Shown piece after piece: positions 1 to 7,000 of a stretch of 29,672 bases of DNA (positions are counted from its first letter, which is position 1; every line of letters begins with the position of its first letter). The notes under the pieces were generated by a model. That model saw nothing but the letters and a program-made list of their open reading frames with translations. It had not been told where the DNA came from and ran no database searches. Position numbers and translations under genes: made by a program. Where the stretch lies: assembly GCA_036804525.1 (NCBI GenBank), contig DAIRSE010000027.1, forward strand, positions 1 to 29,672. The letters run 5' to 3'. The DNA is from JBFLVT01 sp036804525. Lineage in GTDB: Bacteria > Bacillota > Desulfotomaculia > Desulfotomaculales > JASEER01.

Positions 1-219
1 GCTATGTGTACATCATATAGTATGCCCAAAGGTAAGTCAACGTGTCTTACTTTGGTTTTAATAAGGGGGACACCATACTCAAATAAGCTAAGCCTCCGGT
101 CATCTGGTGCGGTGGGTATCTGTGCGAAGCGGACGGGCCGACGTGCTTTGTCGATAGAGGAAGTTTTTCCCGAAAGACCCGGGACCTAAACGATACAGAA
201 GTTCGTTATGGCACTATGG
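1..219. other. Left-edge region without a recognised gene
   Basis: No gene is recognised before hicB. An open frame at 4-189 (+) could code for 61 residues, but it has no ribosome binding site, shows no family motif and begins at the window edge. It may be the tail of something that lies mostly outside the window, for example a mobile element, but nothing here proves that. Confidence 0.4.
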
Positions 220-228
220 TGTTATAAT
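220..228 (+). promoter_or_regulatory. Extended -10 promoter of hicBA
   Basis: TG-T-TATAAT at 220-228 is a perfect extended -10 element. No good -35 box is seen 16-18 bases upstream, which is common for extended -10 promoters. Transcription would start near 235. That rules out the upstream in-frame ATG at 227, which lies inside the -10 box, as the hicB start. Confidence 0.55.
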
Positions 229-265
229 GTATGGTAACAAAGCAAACTTAAGGAGGCTTGCTGTT

Positions 266-535
266 GTGGCTTCTCCTATACTTTCAGGTTATATCGAGCA
301 CGGGATAACGGAGGCCGTTTACGACAAGCTGGAGGATGGGACCTTCGCCGGGCGCATCCCGCCTTGCCCCGGTGTCATTGCGTTCGGGAAGACGTTGCGG
401 GAATGTGAAAACGAGTTGCGTTCCACTCTTGAAGAGTGGATCCTCCTTGGGCTGAAACTTAAACACTCTCTGCCGGTACTCGGTGGCATTGATCTCAACG
501 AGGAGCCCCGTCATGAGTCGTTGGGCGCCCTGTAA
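266..535 (+). CDS. hicB: HicB-family antitoxin
   Basis: Type II antitoxin that should bind and neutralise the HicA mRNA interferase encoded directly downstream. The 89-residue product has the partial RNase-H-like HicB fold: the segment around DGTFAGRIPPCPGV followed by a helix with LRECENELRSTLEEWI is the family signature (beta strand, PPCPGV loop, long helix). I chose the GTG at 266 because AGGAGG at 251-256 sits nine bases upstream, whereas the ATG at 227 overlaps the promoter. Its end overlaps hicA by 23 bp, implying translational coupling. The order is hicB then hicA, the reverse of the E. coli hicAB locus. No DNA-binding C-terminal domain is visible, so autoregulation may depend on the HicB-HicA complex. 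Family call is fairly sure; activity is inferred. Confidence 0.8.
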   Translation: MASPILSGYIEHGITEAVYDKLEDGTFAGRIPPCPGVIAFGKTLRECENELRSTLEEWILLGLKLKHSLPVLGGIDLNEEPRHESLGAL

Positions 536-809
536 GCGACGCGATTTTATCAGCCGCCTCCGGAAACTCGGATTCCGGGGACCATTCGCCGGAACTCGCC
601 ACCAATTCATGATCCGTGAGCAATACAGGCTAAGCATACCGTCAAACCCGGAGTACTCTGTCCCTCAATTGAGGATGATGCTGGGTGAGGTCGAGAAAAT
701 CATTAACCGTGAAATCAGTCCGGAAAAGGCCGCCTGTGATATAATCAGAACGCAGGAAAGGAAGGAATTGCCCGGGGTGATATGGCAATTGATAAGGCCT
801 GGTGTATAA
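513..809 (+). CDS. hicA: HicA-family mRNA interferase toxin
   Basis: Small double-stranded-RNA-binding-fold toxin that cleaves mRNA independently of the ribosome. The 98-residue product shows the HicA layout: an N-terminal helix (KRRDFISRLRKLGFRG), then GTRHQFMI with the histidine expected to be catalytic, a beta strand rich in basic residues, and a helix (VPQLRMMLGEVEKII). The ATG at 513 is preceded by GAGGAG at 500-505, seven bases away, and lies inside the end of hicB, so the two are coupled. It is slightly longer than many HicA proteins (about 60-85 residues), with an extra C-terminal segment after residue 65. The catalytic histidine is present, so the toxin looks intact. Regulation is presumably by the promoter at 220-228 and by HicB. 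Confidence 0.75.
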   Translation: MSRWAPCKRRDFISRLRKLGFRGPFAGTRHQFMIREQYRLSIPSNPEYSVPQLRMMLGEVEKIINREISPEKAACDIIRTQERKELPGVIWQLIRPGV

Positions 810-810
810 T
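805..810 (+). promoter_or_regulatory. Possible -10 box for the AbrB/PIN pair
   Basis: A perfect TATAAT overlaps the hicA stop codon. No clear -35 hexamer is found at 16-18 bases. A second candidate, the extended -10 TG-A-TATAAT at 737-745, lies inside hicA. Either could drive the antitoxin gene starting at 855. Confidence 0.35.
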
Positions 811-854
811 GGGGGCAAATCGACTTGGAGAGCTTCGTTAAGGAGACATCACTT

Positions 855-1127
855 ATGGGTTACGAAATTGTGCGCCTGACGTCCAAAGGTCAGATGACCA
901 TTCCCGTGCACATCCGCCGCCGACTGAATCTGAAGGATGGAGACAGTTTGATCGTCAGCGTCGAAGGCAATGCTATTCGCCTGCAAAAGCTGGAGCCGGT
1001 CCGCCCCCTGGATGAAAACGACCCGATATGGGGGCTCATCGGCGCCGGTGAAAGCAAACTGGGAGACGTTGCCGAGAACCACGACCGCTACCTGGCGGAG
1101 GAGGAAATCAAACGTTGGCGGCGGTAA
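855..1127 (+). CDS. AbrB/MazE-type (VapB-like) antitoxin
   Basis: DNA-binding antitoxin of the SpoVT/AbrB swapped-hairpin fold, expected to bind the PIN toxin encoded next and to repress its own promoter. The 90-residue product begins MGYEIVRLTSKGQMTIP followed by VHIRRRLNLKDGDSLIV, a textbook AbrB N-terminal domain (residues 4-50). The C-terminal 40 residues, ending in an acidic/basic helix, would be the toxin-binding tail. ATG 855 is preceded by AAGGAG at 840-845, nine bases away. The stop codon overlaps the ATG at 1127 of the PIN gene by one base, the usual vapBC coupling. The gene appears intact although its partner is not. Confidence 0.85.
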   Translation: MGYEIVRLTSKGQMTIPVHIRRRLNLKDGDSLIVSVEGNAIRLQKLEPVRPLDENDPIWGLIGAGESKLGDVAENHDRYLAEEEIKRWRR

Positions 1128-1480
1128 TGGTCGATACGAGCGCAATTTTTGCGTTACTAGACCGCTCGGACCGTAATCATGTGCAGGCTGTCCGCATATT
1201 GCAGCGGCTGGCTAAGGACAAGGAAGGCGTTTTACTGACGAACTTCATTTTGGCCGAAACACATGCCCTTGTCCTGGCCCGGCTTGGCGCCGAAATGGCC
1301 CGCGCATGGCTTCAAAACCTGCGCTGGCCGGTGGAGAAAGCAATACCAGAGAAAAAGACGATTCCTGACTTTAAAACCGAGAAAGAGGCAATCGCTTCCC
1401 GTAACCGGCCTCTGACCTCTTGCGTCGGACCTCTTTTTGAACGGTCTCAGGGTGACTTCCAAAGCACGGTCGTACCCTGA
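1115..1480 (+). pseudogene. vapC: Truncated PIN-domain toxin (VapC-like)
   Basis: The first 75 residues are a clear PIN ribonuclease domain: VMVDTSAIFALLDRSD carries the first metal-binding aspartate (D7) and LTNFILAETHALVL the conserved glutamate (E48). After about residue 78 the sequence turns into unrelated, low-complexity text (KKTIPDFKTEKEAI and onward). The third and fourth acidic residues, normally in a segment like TDxxSFxLM...FDxHF, are missing. No other frame downstream restores them, so this is a truncation or recombination, not a simple frameshift. The start is either TTG 1115, with GGAGG about ten bases upstream, or ATG 1127, which overlaps the antitoxin stop. The remnant is probably catalytically dead, though it might still bind the antitoxin. 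Confidence 0.7.
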
Positions 1481-1491
1481 AAGACGTCCGT

Positions 1492-1516
1492 GCCAAAACC
1501 AGTGTCTTGGCTTTTT
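1492..1516 (+). terminator. Possible terminator after the PIN remnant
   Basis: GCCAA (1492-1496) pairs with TTGGC (1507-1511), with an inner AC/GT pairing, and is followed directly by five T. The stem is short, so this is a weak intrinsic terminator for the toxin-antitoxin transcript. Confidence 0.45.
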
Positions 1517-1651
1517 GCAGCACTCTCCTAGAATCCTTCCACTAATTACTCCTTCCATATTGTTGGTTAATAAGGTAAATTGTTAGATGAATTAACCTTT
1601 TCGTCAGAAATTCCCTACCGCGCGCATTAAAGAATGCAGAAAATTTTTCCC

Positions 1652-1680
1652 GGAACCCCGGAACTTTTGCGACCCGTATC
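1652..1680 (+). promoter_or_regulatory. Candidate ECF-type autoregulated promoter
   Basis: GGAACC at 1652-1657 and CGTATC at 1675-1680, 17 bases apart, match the general ECF promoter form (an AAC-containing -35 and a CGT-containing -10). It lies 52 bases ahead of an ECF sigma gene, where autoregulated promoters are typical. A 7-bp inverted repeat, GGTTAAT at 1565-1571 and ATTAACC at 1591-1597, lies further upstream and could be an operator. Inference from pattern only. Confidence 0.4.
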
Positions 1681-1731
1681 ATGTCTAAAAGGTAATCCGG
1701 CAGTTCCGCGGCCGAGGAGGAATGCCCTCCT

Positions 1732-2289
1732 TTGGACAAGGTGAAACTGCTCGTTCAAAGGTCCCAAAAAGGCGACGCAAAAGCCTTCGAGGAACTGGTG
1801 GAGCTGTACCAGGATAAAGTCTATACGCTGTGCTACCAGTTGACCGGCAACCATGCCGACGCCCAGGACCTGGCCCAGGAGGCCTTCGTCAAGGCGTTCA
1901 GCGCTTTACGGGGTTTCCGCAACGAGGCCGACTTCGGGACCTGGATGCACCGGATCACGGTGAACCTCTGGATCAACTTCAAGCGCCGGCAGAGGACGGC
2001 GGTATCGCTCGATGAGCCGGTGCAGATCGAGAACGGCGAGGTTCCCCGGCTGGTGGCCGCCGCCGGCGAGTCGCCCGAAGAGGCGCTCGAAGCCAAGGAG
2101 TTCCGTTCCATGCTGTGGGCGGCGATGCGCGAGCTTTCCCGGGAACACCGGGTGATCCTGGTGCTGCGCGAGATGCAGGGTTACGCCTACGAGGACATCG
2201 CCCGCCTGCTGAACTGCTCGCTGGGCACGGTCAAGTCCCGGCTCAACCGGGCGAGGCAGGCGTTACGCGAGAAAGTGCGGGGAGAATAA
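1732..2289 (+). CDS. ECF-family RNA polymerase sigma factor
   Basis: Extracytoplasmic-function sigma-70 factor that redirects RNA polymerase to a stress regulon. The 185-residue length is typical. Region 2 spans about residues 15-85 (core-binding helix with HADAQDLAQEAFVKAF; -10 recognition with GTWMHRITVNLWINFKRR). A linker follows, then region 4 (about 120-180) with LSREHRVILVLREMQGYAYEDIA and the helix-turn-helix CSLGTVKSRLNRARQAL. Start TTG 1732 is preceded by GAGGAGG at 1714-1720; GTG 1741 is an alternative. The anti-sigma gene follows 14 bases later on the same strand, so the pair forms one operon. Which regulon it controls cannot be read from the sequence; subfamily SigW/RpoE-like. Confidence 0.92.
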   Translation: MDKVKLLVQRSQKGDAKAFEELVELYQDKVYTLCYQLTGNHADAQDLAQEAFVKAFSALRGFRNEADFGTWMHRITVNLWINFKRRQRTAVSLDEPVQIENGEVPRLVAAAGESPEEALEAKEFRSMLWAAMRELSREHRVILVLREMQGYAYEDIARLLNCSLGTVKSRLNRARQALREKVRGE

Positions 2290-2303
2290 GGCAGGTAATA
2301 ACG

Positions 2304-3305
2304 ATGAGGTGCGCCGAGGCAAGACAACTGCTGCCAGAGTGGCTTGAGGGTGAAACCGCCGCCCCAGTTTCGGCGGAGGTCGAGAGCCATATTGCCTCAT
2401 GTCCGGAATGCCGGGCCGAAGCGGCCCTGTGGCGGCGGATAGCCGGCGGCCTGCGCGAAATGAGCACCGAAATCCCCGCCCCGGCGGGCTTCGCCGCCGG
2501 AGTTACGGCCAGGCTCTCCACCGGGCGCAGAGGCATCCTGGTTAGCTGGTCGGACACCTGGAAGCGCGCGGTAGCCGCCGCGGCCGCCGTAGCCATACTG
2601 GCATGCGGTTCGCTGGGTATAGCTTACCGGCTGCTGCCCAACCTGACCGTCGCCGATAACAGCGGCGACACGCCCAAGATGGCGATAATAGAGAATAACC
2701 CCGGGAACGACACGGTCGCCGGTCCCGTCACATCCGATGCGACCAGCCCGCCAAAACCCCATAAGCAGGGTGTAACTCCGCCCGCGGCGAATCCCCCGTC
2801 CAACGGCGAAAAGAGCGGAGACACCGCCCCCGGTGACGCCGTGGCGCCCCAGAAGTTCGCCTTCCTCAGCACCGACCGGAAGGTGGTCATCCGCACCACC
2901 CTGGTGCGCCTGCAGGTGGAAGACGTCTCTTCCGCCTACCGGCAGGCGGCCGGCGTAGCGCAGCAGCTCGGCGGATCGGCGCAAGTCCTGGCGGTGCAGG
3001 ACGGCGCCGAAGGGCGCCGGCAGACCGTGGCCGCCGAAGTACCGCCGGACAAGGCCGCCGAGGCCTTGGCGAAGCTCGTCGCCCTGGGCCGGACCCTGGA
3101 GCAGACACCCGGAGACAAGGACGTTTCGGCGGCTTACAGCGAAAAGGCCGCGCGGTACAACAGCCTGGTGGCCGAGTGGCAGGCGACGGAGGACGAAAGC
3201 CAGAAGGCCCTGCTGGAGGCCGAAATACAGGCCCTCAAGAAGCAGTTGGACGACCTGACGCAGAAGGCCGAACGCCAGACCTTCGTCCTGATCCTCGGGG
3301 AATAG
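2304..3305 (+). CDS. Membrane anti-sigma factor, zf-HC2 and DUF4349-like
   Basis: Predicted partner that holds the ECF sigma factor inactive at the membrane. Of 333 residues, the first 45 form a zinc-binding anti-sigma domain with the H-x3-C-x2-C motif (H29, C33, C36, plus C3). One membrane segment follows at about 88-110. A Pro/Asn/Gly-rich spacer covers about 115-190. The outside portion, about 195-333, looks like DUF4349: a beta-alpha domain (VVIRTTLVRLQVEDVSSAYRQ), a GG segment, a coiled coil (about 290-320) and a final beta strand. The membrane topology suggests that an envelope signal is sensed by the outer domain. Start ATG 2304 has only a weak AGGT upstream and probably depends on coupling to the sigma gene. 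The DUF4349 assignment is by overall pattern and less certain than the zinc domain. Confidence 0.85.
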   Translation: MRCAEARQLLPEWLEGETAAPVSAEVESHIASCPECRAEAALWRRIAGGLREMSTEIPAPAGFAAGVTARLSTGRRGILVSWSDTWKRAVAAAAAVAILACGSLGIAYRLLPNLTVADNSGDTPKMAIIENNPGNDTVAGPVTSDATSPPKPHKQGVTPPAANPPSNGEKSGDTAPGDAVAPQKFAFLSTDRKVVIRTTLVRLQVEDVSSAYRQAAGVAQQLGGSAQVLAVQDGAEGRRQTVAAEVPPDKAAEALAKLVALGRTLEQTPGDKDVSAAYSEKAARYNSLVAEWQATEDESQKALLEAEIQALKKQLDDLTQKAERQTFVLILGE

Positions 3306-3307
3306 AG

Positions 3308-3356
3308 GGACGGGGATCGGGCATCAGGTATCGGGCGCAGGGTGATGGACGCAGGA
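3308..3356 (+). repeat. Heptanucleotide array H1
   Basis: Seven consecutive degenerate 7-bp units: GGACGGG, GATCGGG, CATCAGG, TATCGGG, CGCAGGG, TGATGGA, CGCAGGA. It begins two bases after the anti-sigma stop codon. Confidence 0.7.
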
Positions 3357-3379
3357 GAGATGCGGGCCCCGCAAACATA

Positions 3380-3403
3380 AATCCCGCCGGTAAGGCGGGT
3401 TTC
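3380..3403. terminator. Bidirectional intrinsic terminator
   Basis: CCCGCC (3383-3388) and GGCGGG (3394-3399) form a 6-bp GC stem around GGTAA, with AAAT before and TTT after. It separates the convergent anti-sigma gene (+) and coiled-coil gene (-) and could serve both. Confidence 0.75.
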
Positions 3404-3430
3404 CTGTTTTCTGCGAGGACTCCGTTTCTA

Positions 3431-3458
3431 CCTGTGACCTACGACTTGCGGCATACGG
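3431..3458 (+). repeat. Heptanucleotide array H2
   Basis: Four 7-bp units (CCTGTGA, CCTACGA, CTTGCGG, CATACGG) abut the stop codon of the coiled-coil gene at 3460-3462. Confidence 0.5.
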
Positions 3459-3459
3459 C

Positions 3460-4050
3460 TCATTTGGCTTGTTTGAGGCGATGAATCTGGGCAGCTTGCT
3501 TACCCAGCTCAAGCAATGCGTAGTCAACGTTTTCCTCCAGCCCGTAAAGCGTGTCGCGGATCCCGGCAACGTCCTTCTTGAGGTGCTCGACATCGCCCTG
3601 GACATGGGTCAGGGTCTCATCCATCCGGGTAACCATGGCGCGAGTAACCCGGGCGTGTTCCTCCAGAGCCCTCAGCAGTTGGGAATGCTCCTTTAATCCT
3701 TCCGCCAGGGCTTCCTGCCCCTGCTCAAGCCTCTGTTGGCCTTGGACCAGGGCTTCCTGCCCCTGCTTGAGTCCACTGATGTCGGCCTTCAGCACGCCGA
3801 CATCGTCTTTCAATCCACTGACGTCAACCTTCAGCACGCCGACATCGTCTTTCAATCCACTGACGTCGGCCTTCAGCACGCCGACATCGTCTTTCAATCC
3901 ACTGACGTCAGCCTTCAGCACGCCGACATCGACCGCCAGGGCTTCCTGCCCCTGCTCAAGCCTTTGCTGGCCCTGCCGCAGCTCCCTCACTTCCCCCGTC
4001 AAGGACTGCAACTGGGCAAGGACTTCTCTCAAAAGATGATCATCAGCCAC
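3460..4050 (-). CDS. Coiled-coil protein with 14-residue tandem repeats
   Basis: I do not recognise a characterised family. The 196-residue product is almost entirely heptad-like coiled coil and has no signal peptide or membrane segment. Residues 27-45 and 94-120 carry QGQQRLEQGQEAL repeats. Residues 40-93 hold about four copies of a 14-residue unit DDVGVLKADVSGLK, encoded by a 42-bp tandem repeat. The C-terminal third (HVQGDVEHLKKDVAGIRDTLYGLEENVDYALLELGKQA) is non-repetitive and likely a conserved oligomerisation part. Start GTG 4050 is preceded by GGGGAGAG about ten bases upstream. It begins 47 bases after the end of the protease gene on the same strand, so it may be co-transcribed. Copy number of the 42-bp unit may vary between strains by slippage. 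Confidence 0.75.
   Translation of the reverse strand: MADDHLLREVLAQLQSLTGEVRELRQGQQRLEQGQEALAVDVGVLKADVSGLKDDVGVLKADVSGLKDDVGVLKVDVSGLKDDVGVLKADISGLKQGQEALVQGQQRLEQGQEALAEGLKEHSQLLRALEEHARVTRAMVTRMDETLTHVQGDVEHLKKDVAGIRDTLYGLEENVDYALLELGKQAAQIHRLKQAK
3772..3933 (-). repeat. 42-bp coding tandem repeat, about 3.8 copies
   Basis: Units start at 3772, 3814, 3856 and 3898, each TCCACTGA(C/T)GTC..CCTTCAGCACGCCGACATCG. They differ at only a few positions; the fourth copy diverges after about 36 bases. The unit is in frame and encodes DDVGVLKADVSGLK. The flanks carry a second repeat (CAGGGCTTCCTGCCCCTGCT) at about 3707, 3748 and 3937. Confidence 0.95.
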
Positions 4051-4097
4051 GCGCTTTCACTCTCCCCCCTGTCGGGAAGAAGTTCGCCGCCCACCAG

Positions 4098-7000
4098 CTA
4101 GTTCCTTCCATACCCTGCCATCCTATCGGACAATCGATAAAGAATGCTCGCTGCTTCGGCCCTGGTCAGGTAATCGCGCGGCCGGAAGGCCGTCGCGTCA
4201 TCGCCGCCCAGCAGGCCGAGGGCGTAGACGGCGGCGACGTCCCTGCGCGCCCAGGCGGGAACGTCGTACCAGTCGGCATACGGGGCGCTTTCGGCCGATC
4301 CGGACGGCAGGACGCCGAGCCAGGCGCACATGCGGGCCGTCATAGCGGCGCCTTCGGCGCGGCTGACCAGCGCGGCGGGCCGGAAAGACCCGTCCCTGTA
4401 CCCCATGACCAACCCGAGCTCCCGGGCGGCGCTGACCGTTCCCCTGGCCCACGGGGGAATGCGGCCGGCGTCGGTATACGGCGGCTGTTGCTCCCCGTCC
4501 GGCACGAGGCCGGCCACCCTGGCCATCAGCACGGTCAGCTCCGCACGGGTTACGGGCCGGTCGGGGCGGAAGGTGCCGTCGGGATAGCCGGCGATAAACC
4601 CTCTGTCGGCCATTGCGCGGATCTCCAGCTCGGCCCAGTGGCCGCTCAGGTCGCGCAGCTTGAGCCCCTTGGGCGGAACGGGGAGATCGACGCTCTGCCC
4701 CGCTATCGCCCCCGTCGCGCCGTCCAGCGCGATGAACTGGACGCGCGACACGCCGTCCCGGAAGGGGATGTAGGCGACGAACTCTCCCTGCGCGGAGACG
4801 GCCAGCGGGACGCGCGGCTCTCCCGGCACCAGCAGGTACAGGGCGGAAGCCGAGGTCTTGCCCCGGGCGAAATAACCGTCGCGCACGGGCATCAGGGTCA
4901 GGACGGTAAGGGCGGGAGGCTCGGCCGAGGACGGCGCCCTGCCCCTGACGGCAACGGCGACCTGTTCCCCGCCGGGGCCTTTAAGGGCGGTAACGTCGAT
5001 CTCTTCGCCGGGGACAAAGTCCGAAGGCTCGACGGCGAAACCGTTCTTGGTGACGGCGGCACGGCTCGAGAGCAGGTAGGTGCCTCCCTCCGCGGTGCGC
5101 AGCGTGCCGTCGGACTTCCGGTAGGAGAGGAAATGCCCGGCGCTCTCGGCGGCGTCCTCGGCGATGTCGATACGCCGGGCCGTCCCGGCCGCGGAGGCCC
5201 CGACGACCCGCACCCACTGACCGGGATAGAGCTGGTCGGAGCCGGCCAGCAGGCCCCAGCGGTAAACCTCGGTGTCTTTGTCGAGCCGCAGGGACACGCC
5301 GCTCCCGTCATAAAGGGACAGGTGGAGCGCGTCACCGGTAGCGAAGATGACGCGCCCGAACAGCACTTGCGAGAAGGCCGTGATGCCGATGCAGGTCCGC
5401 GTGTCCGGGATCAGGGTGGCGATGAGCAGGTCACCCTGCTGCAGCGCCGGCGGCGAGGCGGGCCGGCCGTCGCGGGTAACCGGGGCGCCGGCGAGCAGGG
5501 TGTAGGTGAGGTTCGTCCCGAGCGCGAACCGGCCGGTGGCATCGCTCCGGGTCAGGCAGCCCACGGCGATGCTGCGCCTGGCGGTGATGCACGAGATCTC
5601 GGAGGTAAAGGGTGAAGCGCCCAGCCTGACAGGCATGCCGGGGGCAAGCTGCTCGGCGCTCGCCGACAGGGAAGCCCCGAAGGGCAGGTTGTCCCCGTCC
5701 CCGTCGACGACGGTGTCATTGAAAAAAATGGCCGCGTCGGGGTGCAGGCGGAAAGTCCGGGGGCTGTCGAGGAGCCTGACGCTCCTGTTTAGAGGGTCAA
5801 CCGAGGCCAGGATGCCTTCGATCTCCTCGTATTCCCCCTCCACGCTCCAGATCTCCTGGGTTGAAGGATTGAGCGAGGCCGTTACGGACATGCCCACGGG
5901 CAGCCGGCTCAAATCGGTCACGGGCCGCCCGTTCAGGCTGACCGGCACGGAATCGCCTGCCAGGCGGTAACCCCCCTCGCGGCTCTCGCGGCTGACCCTG
6001 ACCAGCACCGGGGCGCCGCCGGCTTTGAGCAGCCTGACGCCGCCGGCGCGCCACGTCCGGCCGTAGATGCAGGCACGCAGCTTGCCGGAGGCGTCGGTGA
6101 AGGAGTAGACGTCGGCTCCGGGCAAGACGTCAGCGAGGCCGGCCCTCTTCCCGTCGACGGCCGCGGCGAGGGCGGCGTTCTTGCGGTCGATCTCCCCGCC
6201 GCCGTCCAGCACCAGCCTGTCCCCGTCAACCGCAGTCACGATATGCCTTTCGAGAGGCTGGCCGAAGACGAGGGCGTAATCCTGAGCGGGCCTGGCCGCG
6301 CCCGGCACGACGTTTTTGGCCACCGCCGCACCCTTAACCTCAATGAGGTATTCGCCCGGCTGCGGGTTGTCGACGACCACCTGTTCCACGTTGTTGAGGG
6401 CGTCCCTCTTGCCCTCGCGGCTGAAATCGTTGCCGTAGAAAATCCCGGAAGGCCCCCGCACCACCAGGTCGAGGTCGTTGACCAGCGCCTTTTGCGCCCC
6501 CGGCGCCGCCTGGGGGTCCGTCCAGGCCAGCGTCACTTTCAGCGGCGCGCCCGAACCGGTCACCCGGCAGCGGTAGGTCCGGGACGCCCCGTGGGCCACG
6601 CCGCCGGTCTCCTCAGCGGCCGTGAAGCGCCGCTCCTTGAAGGCGGTCACGGTACCGGCCACGTCCAGGAGCCCGAAGCCCTGAGCCTGCCGGTCAACGC
6701 CGGGAAGGGGCCGGGCGCCGTTGATCAGCGCGGCCTTGACCAGGGCGGCGGACGGAGAAGCCGTGTCTTCTTCTTTGATGAAGTATTCGCGCATCAGGGC
6801 CACGGCCCCGCCCCCGACGGCGGCGGCCATGCTGGTCCCCTGCATGCGCGTGTAAGCGCTGTTGGCCGGGAAGTTGCCCTCGATCAGCCCGGACTTGGCG
6901 GAAACGATCGACGTCCCCGGCGCCACCAGGTCGGGCTTGATGCGGCCGTCGGCCGCCGGCCCCCGGCTCGAAAAGGAGGCCATCAGACGGGGGTCGGCGC

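Noticed and set aside
227..265. An earlier ATG for hicB at 227
   Set aside because: It lies inside the TATAAT box at 223-228; the GTG at 266 has a good ribosome site.
3707..3975. CRISPR-like repeats
   Set aside because: The 42-bp repeats are directly adjacent with no spacers, in frame, and code for coiled-coil units.
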